From Paenibacillus artemisiicola (GTDB lineage: Bacteria; Bacillota; Bacilli; Paenibacillales; Paenibacillaceae), in contig NZ_JAGGDJ010000002.1 in NCBI RefSeq assembly GCF_017652985.1, forward strand, positions 372,001-436,000: 64,000 nucleotides of DNA. Reading direction: 5' to 3'. Each line of letters opens with the position of its first letter. Within the stretch, counting starts at the first letter, position 1. Shown piece by piece: positions 59,774 to 64,000 of the stretch. The position numbers and the translations under genes are program-made. The notes below the pieces were generated by a model. That model saw only the letters and a program-made list of their open reading frames with translations, was not told where the DNA came from and made no database searches.

Positions 59774-62700
59774 ATGAAAGCTCCGTTAATCGATGCAAGG
59801 GATTTGAACGCGATCTTCAAGGAAATGCGGGAACTGGCTCCGTTCTTCGCGCCCGAATGGACGCCGGATTCGGACCGGGATACCGGTACCGCGGTGATGG
59901 ATATCTTCGCCCGGATGTATGGCGGAATCTTGGAACGTCTCAATCGGGTGCCGGACAAGAACTTCATCGCTTTCCTGAATCGGCTCGGAATCAAGCTGCT
60001 CCCGGCCAGTCAGGCGAGAGGACCGGTAACGTTCGCGCTTAGCTCGGGCGCCATCGATCCCGTTACGGTTCCTTCACGTACGCAAGTCGCCGCGCAACCG
60101 ACGGGCGGAGGGAAGCCGTTCGTGTTCGAGACGGAACGGACGATCGTGGCAACGCCCGCCAAATTGATGCAAGCCATGACCTATTACCCCAAGCAAGATC
60201 GGCTTGCCCAAGCCGATTCGGCGCTTCTTGGCGCGCATTCCGGGGACCCGTTCGAGCTATTCTCGGAATCGGACTTGCAAACGCATGCGTTGTACATCGG
60301 CCATGCCGATTTGTTCAACATGACTTCCCAATCGGTGATCGTGCTGGATTTCTCCGAAACCCATGCCGGTGCCGCGCGTCAGCTTGCGCGCTTGGCGCAA
60401 TCCCAAACCGTGCTATGGCAATACGGCACGGAAGACGGTTGGAGCACGTTCGCGAAAGCGCTGATCGAGGAGGGGCGTATCCATCTGGATACGGGAGCGT
60501 GGACCGGCATCGCCGAAACGGCGGTAAACGGACTTCACAACCGTTGGATTCGCGCGATCGTACAGCCGAATCGAATCAAGGACGCCGAGCTCGTTCAGTT
60601 CGGTACGCTCGCGATAACGATGTCCAATGTGCTGCCGCATCCCGACATGGCGTTTGCGAACAACGTTCCGCAGGATGTCGGGAAAAACGACTATTATCCG
60701 TTCGGGCTGACGCCCCGGTTGTACGATGCGTTTTACGTGTCCAGCAAAGAAGCCTTCTCCAAAAAAGGAGCGACAATTACGCTCAGCTTCACGTTGAAGC
60801 ACGAAACCGACTGGCTGCCGACTAGAGATACGCCCGCAATCGCAACAGCCGCAACAGCAGGGGAAAAGGTCATAACCGCGCAGCTCTCTTGGGAATATTG
60901 GAACGGGCAAGGCTGGATGCGTATAGGGAACCTCAACGAAGATTTCCCGATCACGGCTGACGAGACGGGGGAGTCCGGCAGACCCGTTACGCTGACCTTT
61001 ACGATTCCGAGCGCGATGTCCGAGACGGTCGTACAAGGGCAACCGGGCTATTGGATCCGGTGCAAGATAGCCGGCGGCCATTACGGCAAAGAAGCGATTG
61101 TCGGCAGGGCGCTTGTGCCCCGATTCTATGTCCCCCGAATCAGCGATTTGAACATCACCTACGCGATTCAGAGCGAGCGCGCCGAACGAATCGTGACCTG
61201 TAACAATCTGGAGTACCGCGACCGCACCTCCGAGATCGGGCCGGGTGGTCGGCCGATTCAGCCCTTTTACCGGCTCGCCGACGCGCATCCCGCGCTTTAT
61301 CTCGGATTCGATACGCCTCCGCTCAAGGGGCCGGTCAGCGTCTATTTTCGCGTGCAGGATCAGGAATACAGCGAAGCCGATTTTCCGCGGCTGGAGTGGG
61401 AGTATTACCGGGTAAGCGGCGGAAAGAAGGGGTGGACGAGATTGGACGTGCGGGACGGCACGCGCCATCTGACGCAGAGCGGATGCGTGGAATTCGTCGG
61501 CGCGCCGGACTTCGCCGTGCCCGATTCGCTGTTCGGGACTTCGTTGTATTGGCTGCGCGCGATCGACGCCGAAGATCGATTCCGGCCGATTGAACCGCAG
61601 AAGGACGGGCTTAGCCAATCTAGCGGCCGGCGTCATTCCGCACGCGTGAAGAACGACGACACATGCGGCTGCGGTTGCGATAGCCCTGAGCCTTGCGGCC
61701 AATTCGCGCTGTTCGACCCGCGGTTCTCCTCGACAGCCGGCGGACGGCGAGTCCCGTCGCCGCTCTTGAACGGAATCTTCCTCAATACGACGATGGCGTC
61801 CCAATCGGAGAGCATCATCGGCGAGATTCTCGGCTCCGGCCAGGGACTTGCCGGGTCCTCGTACGCGCTTGCCAAATTTCCGGTGCTGGACGAGCAAGTA
61901 TTCGTCAACGAGCTCGGTGCTTTATCGGATGAGGAGCAGGCCGCGCTCCGGGCAAATCGCAACGTCCGCGTGCGCGAGGAGAAAGACGATGCCGGAGTGA
62001 CGACGGCGTTCTGGGTGGGGTGGACGGCGGTCGATAACCTATCGGAATCGGGCGAGGACAGCCGCCACTACGAGATTGACCGGACGTTCGGCACGGTGCA
62101 ATTCGGCAACGGCATCCATGGCAAAGTACCGCCGGTCGGCTCGGACAACATTGCCGCCGATTATCAAGCGGGCGGAGGAAGCGCCGGGAATATCGGCGCG
62201 GGCGAGCTCGGCATCATGCGAACTTCGATCGCGTACCTCGATCGCCCGAACAATCCTTATGCGTACGATTGCGGTTATGACACGGAGCCGCTTAGCCATG
62301 CATTGGAACGCGGGCCGCTCAAGATCAGAACCCGAAACCGCGCGGTTACCGCCGCCGATTACGAGCAGCTGGCGCTCGAAGCGTCCCGCGGCATTGCCAG
62401 GGCAAAGTGTCTGCCGAACTTCAACGACAAGGGCGAACGGGAGACGGGGTGGGTCACCGTCCTGATCGTGCCGCAGAGCAGCGACGCGAAGCCCGTGCCC
62501 GCGCCGCCGTTAAGGCAGCAAGCCGAAGCGTATTTGAGAAGCCGCGCCGCGAACGTCGCCGCCTATCCGAGACATATCAAGGTTTTCGGACCCGTGTACG
62601 CGGAAGTGTCCGTATCCGCCGAGCTGATCGCCAGCTCGTTCGACGCGATGCCGGCGGCGGAAACGGAAGCGTACCGGAACCTAACCGCGTATTTGCACCC

Positions 62701-62956
62701 GCTGACGGGCGGGAAGGACGGACGCGGCTGGGATTTCGGCGAATTGCCGTGTCTGGGCGAATTGTATTCGCTCTTCGAAGCGGACCGGAACGTCGATCAC
62801 GTCGAGGGGCTTGCGATGACGATCCGCGATCCGGCGAGCGGAACGACGATTCACGTGACGCCGAACACGTCCGCAGCCATTCGTTCCGTGCCATACATGC
62901 TGATCTATAGCGGGGAGCACAAGCTGGTCGTCTCCGGTTTGGCGATAAGTTCTTAG
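59774..62956 (+). CDS. Large baseplate J-like wedge protein (Afp11-like)
   Basis: 1060 residues. The start 'LIDARDLNAIFKEMRELAPFFAPEW' with 'DTGTAVMDIFARMYGGILERLNRVPDKNFIAF' (parts) and the C-terminal baseplate-J region 'SEDSRHYEIDRTFGTVQFGNGIHGKVPP', 'LKIRTRNRAVTAADYEQLA' identify it. The middle (~150-560) is a long beta-rich insertion. A cysteine cluster, Cys631, Cys633, Cys635 and Cys641, sits in a loop near the middle. It forms the baseplate wedge with the next protein. Confidence 0.92.
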   Translation: MKAPLIDARDLNAIFKEMRELAPFFAPEWTPDSDRDTGTAVMDIFARMYGGILERLNRVPDKNFIAFLNRLGIKLLPASQARGPVTFALSSGAIDPVTVPSRTQVAAQPTGGGKPFVFETERTIVATPAKLMQAMTYYPKQDRLAQADSALLGAHSGDPFELFSESDLQTHALYIGHADLFNMTSQSVIVLDFSETHAGAARQLARLAQSQTVLWQYGTEDGWSTFAKALIEEGRIHLDTGAWTGIAETAVNGLHNRWIRAIVQPNRIKDAELVQFGTLAITMSNVLPHPDMAFANNVPQDVGKNDYYPFGLTPRLYDAFYVSSKEAFSKKGATITLSFTLKHETDWLPTRDTPAIATAATAGEKVITAQLSWEYWNGQGWMRIGNLNEDFPITADETGESGRPVTLTFTIPSAMSETVVQGQPGYWIRCKIAGGHYGKEAIVGRALVPRFYVPRISDLNITYAIQSERAERIVTCNNLEYRDRTSEIGPGGRPIQPFYRLADAHPALYLGFDTPPLKGPVSVYFRVQDQEYSEADFPRLEWEYYRVSGGKKGWTRLDVRDGTRHLTQSGCVEFVGAPDFAVPDSLFGTSLYWLRAIDAEDRFRPIEPQKDGLSQSSGRRHSARVKNDDTCGCGCDSPEPCGQFALFDPRFSSTAGGRRVPSPLLNGIFLNTTMASQSESIIGEILGSGQGLAGSSYALAKFPVLDEQVFVNELGALSDEEQAALRANRNVRVREEKDDAGVTTAFWVGWTAVDNLSESGEDSRHYEIDRTFGTVQFGNGIHGKVPPVGSDNIAADYQAGGGSAGNIGAGELGIMRTSIAYLDRPNNPYAYDCGYDTEPLSHALERGPLKIRTRNRAVTAADYEQLALEASRGIARAKCLPNFNDKGERETGWVTVLIVPQSSDAKPVPAPPLRQQAEAYLRSRAANVAAYPRHIKVFGPVYAEVSVSAELIASSFDAMPAAETEAYRNLTAYLHPLTGGKDGRGWDFGELPCLGELYSLFEADRNVDHVEGLAMTIRDPASGTTIHVTPNTSAAIRSVPYMLIYSGEHKLVVSGLAISS

Positions 62957-62977
62957 GATGAGGAGGAGGGCGAGATC

Positions 62978-64000
62978 GTGTTGCCATTGCCGAAGTTGGA
63001 TGATCGAACGTACGCGCAGCTCGTAGAAGACGCGAAGAAGCGAATACCGCCGCTAGCCCCCGTCTGGACGGATCATAACGCCCATGACCCCGGCATCACG
63101 TTCATCGAGCTGTTTGCTTGGCTGACGGAGCAACAGCACTATTACTTGGATCAAATCCGCGGCGACAACGAACTGAAGTTTCTGAAGCTGCTCGGTCAGA
63201 AACCGTCGGCCGCGAAAGCCGCTTCGGCGCAAATCACGGTCTCGCACCGAGCCGGCAGCGATGCTTCCGTGCTCATTCCCGCCCATACCCCCGTCACGAC
63301 GCGCGAAGGGGATGTGACGTTCGAGACGGAGGAGACGCTGCTGGCGACCGCCGTAAAGCTGCGTAAAATCGTCAGCATCCTGCCGACGGGGGTCGCCGAT
63401 TATTCCGAGGCGAACGTACGCCATGGCCTGCATTTTGCCGCGTTCGGGACGAAGGCGGAAGCGGGCAGCAGGCTGTATCTCGGATTCGACCGGCCGTTCC
63501 CAGCCGGCGCGCGAGTTCCGATCGAATTCGAATTATACGACCGTTACCCCGTTGCCAGAAACCCGGTTGCGGCAGACGATCGGTGTCTTTGGATTCAGCC
63601 ATCCGCCGATCTTGAGTGGGACTATTATTCCGGAGCCGGCGGCGGGTCCTGGTTGCCGCTTGCCCTGGAAGCGGACGAAACGTTGAGGCTGACGTTCAGC
63701 GGCAGCGTGATGTTCACCGCGCCGGACGATGCGCTTGCCCGCAAAGTCGGCACGATCGGCGAGGAGCTCTATTGGATTCGCGCGACGGTGAAGCAGGCGG
63801 GGTATGAACTCCCGCCAAAGCTCGAGCGCGTGCTGCTGAATACGGTTCCCGTCGTCCAGCGCGAGTCGGTGAAGGATGAGCCTGTCGGCAGCTCGAACGG
63901 ACTGCCCGAGCAGTATTTCGATCTGACGCGGTATCCCGTCCTGCCGGAATCCTTGCGGCTCCTCGTAGAAGAGCCATCAGGCGCGGGCTCCGAATGGGTC
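62978..64000 (+). CDS. Baseplate J-like protein, second (Afp12-like), 3' truncated by window end
   Basis: 341 codons open to the last base. GTG start at 62978, seven bases after GGAGGAGGG. The beginning, 'LPKLDDRTYAQLVEDAKKRI' then 'WTDHNAHDPGITFIELFAWL', is the hallmark of the second large baseplate protein of eCIS and related phages. The seen part includes the N-terminal domain and the first beta-rich segment ('LEWDYYSGAGGGSWLPL'). It interacts with the protein encoded at 59774. Confidence 0.92.
   Translation, partial: MLPLPKLDDRTYAQLVEDAKKRIPPLAPVWTDHNAHDPGITFIELFAWLTEQQHYYLDQIRGDNELKFLKLLGQKPSAAKAASAQITVSHRAGSDASVLIPAHTPVTTREGDVTFETEETLLATAVKLRKIVSILPTGVADYSEANVRHGLHFAAFGTKAEAGSRLYLGFDRPFPAGARVPIEFELYDRYPVARNPVAADDRCLWIQPSADLEWDYYSGAGGGSWLPLALEADETLRLTFSGSVMFTAPDDALARKVGTIGEELYWIRATVKQAGYELPPKLERVLLNTVPVVQRESVKDEPVGSSNGLPEQYFDLTRYPVLPESLRLLVEEPSGAGSEWV

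Noticed and set aside
49639-64000. Prophage interpretation of the tail-like cluster
   Set aside because: No capsid, portal, terminase, integrase or lysis genes are seen; the DUF4255 cap protein and AAA+ ATPase are eCIS markers.

Overview
The window looks like chromosomal DNA of a GC-rich, endospore-forming Gram-positive of the Paenibacillaceae (Paenibacillus/Cohnella type). The evidence is a GerA-type germinant receptor operon, a class III fructose-1,6-bisphosphatase, LplB/YtcP-type sugar permeases next to a YesM/YesN two-component pair, and strong AGGAGG-type ribosome binding sites with frequent TTG and GTG starts. I see no tRNA, rRNA, CRISPR array or insertion sequence. Species is not determined.

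Layout. (1) 1-12698 is a carbohydrate or sugar-acid utilisation island: two ABC permeases, two PhyH-family oxygenase paralogs (one with lost active-site residues), a galactonate-dehydratase-like enolase-superfamily enzyme, a large glycosidase-like protein, an aldo/keto reductase, a YesM/YesN kinase-regulator pair, and a 3-hydroxyisobutyrate-dehydrogenase-like enzyme fused to a YCII domain. (2) 12856-22758 holds small regulatory and redox modules: two GyrI-like proteins divergent from a WYL regulator with a probably leaderless mRNA, a MerR-SDR pair with a MerR-type promoter, an APH(6)-like kinase, and a TetR-controlled pair of SDR genes sharing a duplicated promoter/operator, followed by an aldo/keto reductase, a GNAT protein and a cupin. 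(3) 23071-29308 carries a gerA-type operon, fbp and a 59-residue protein. (4) 29496-35347 encodes a YiiX-like papain-fold protein and a three-gene phosphorelay (7TMR-DISM double hybrid kinase, receiver-kinase, NarL-type regulator), ending in a 15-bp tandem array and a terminator.

(5) 35714-43437 is the least familiar region: a DUF1906 protein, a multi-pass membrane protein, a 513-residue protein with P-47/TULIP-like features, a 1215-residue propeller-plus-helix protein, and a leaderless subtilase on the opposite strand whose stop codon interlocks with that of the giant gene. (6) 43713-49388 has an APH-fold kinase, a serine hydrolase, an ECF sigma factor overlapping a membrane protein with an inactivated signal-peptidase-I domain, and a GAF/LuxR regulator. 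(7) 49639-64000 is an extracellular contractile injection system (eCIS, Afp/PVC-like) in one co-directional run: AAA+ ATPase, cap, sheath, tube, assembly protein, DUF6760-like small ORF, second tube, Afp6-like, LysM tube protein, hub, spike, PAAR, gp25 and two baseplate proteins, the last cut by the window end.

How they may work together (inference): regions 5 and 7 could be a toxin/cargo set and its injection machine, with the divergent LuxR regulator as a candidate switch. Tail-fibre, tape-measure and further cargo genes would be expected beyond 64000.
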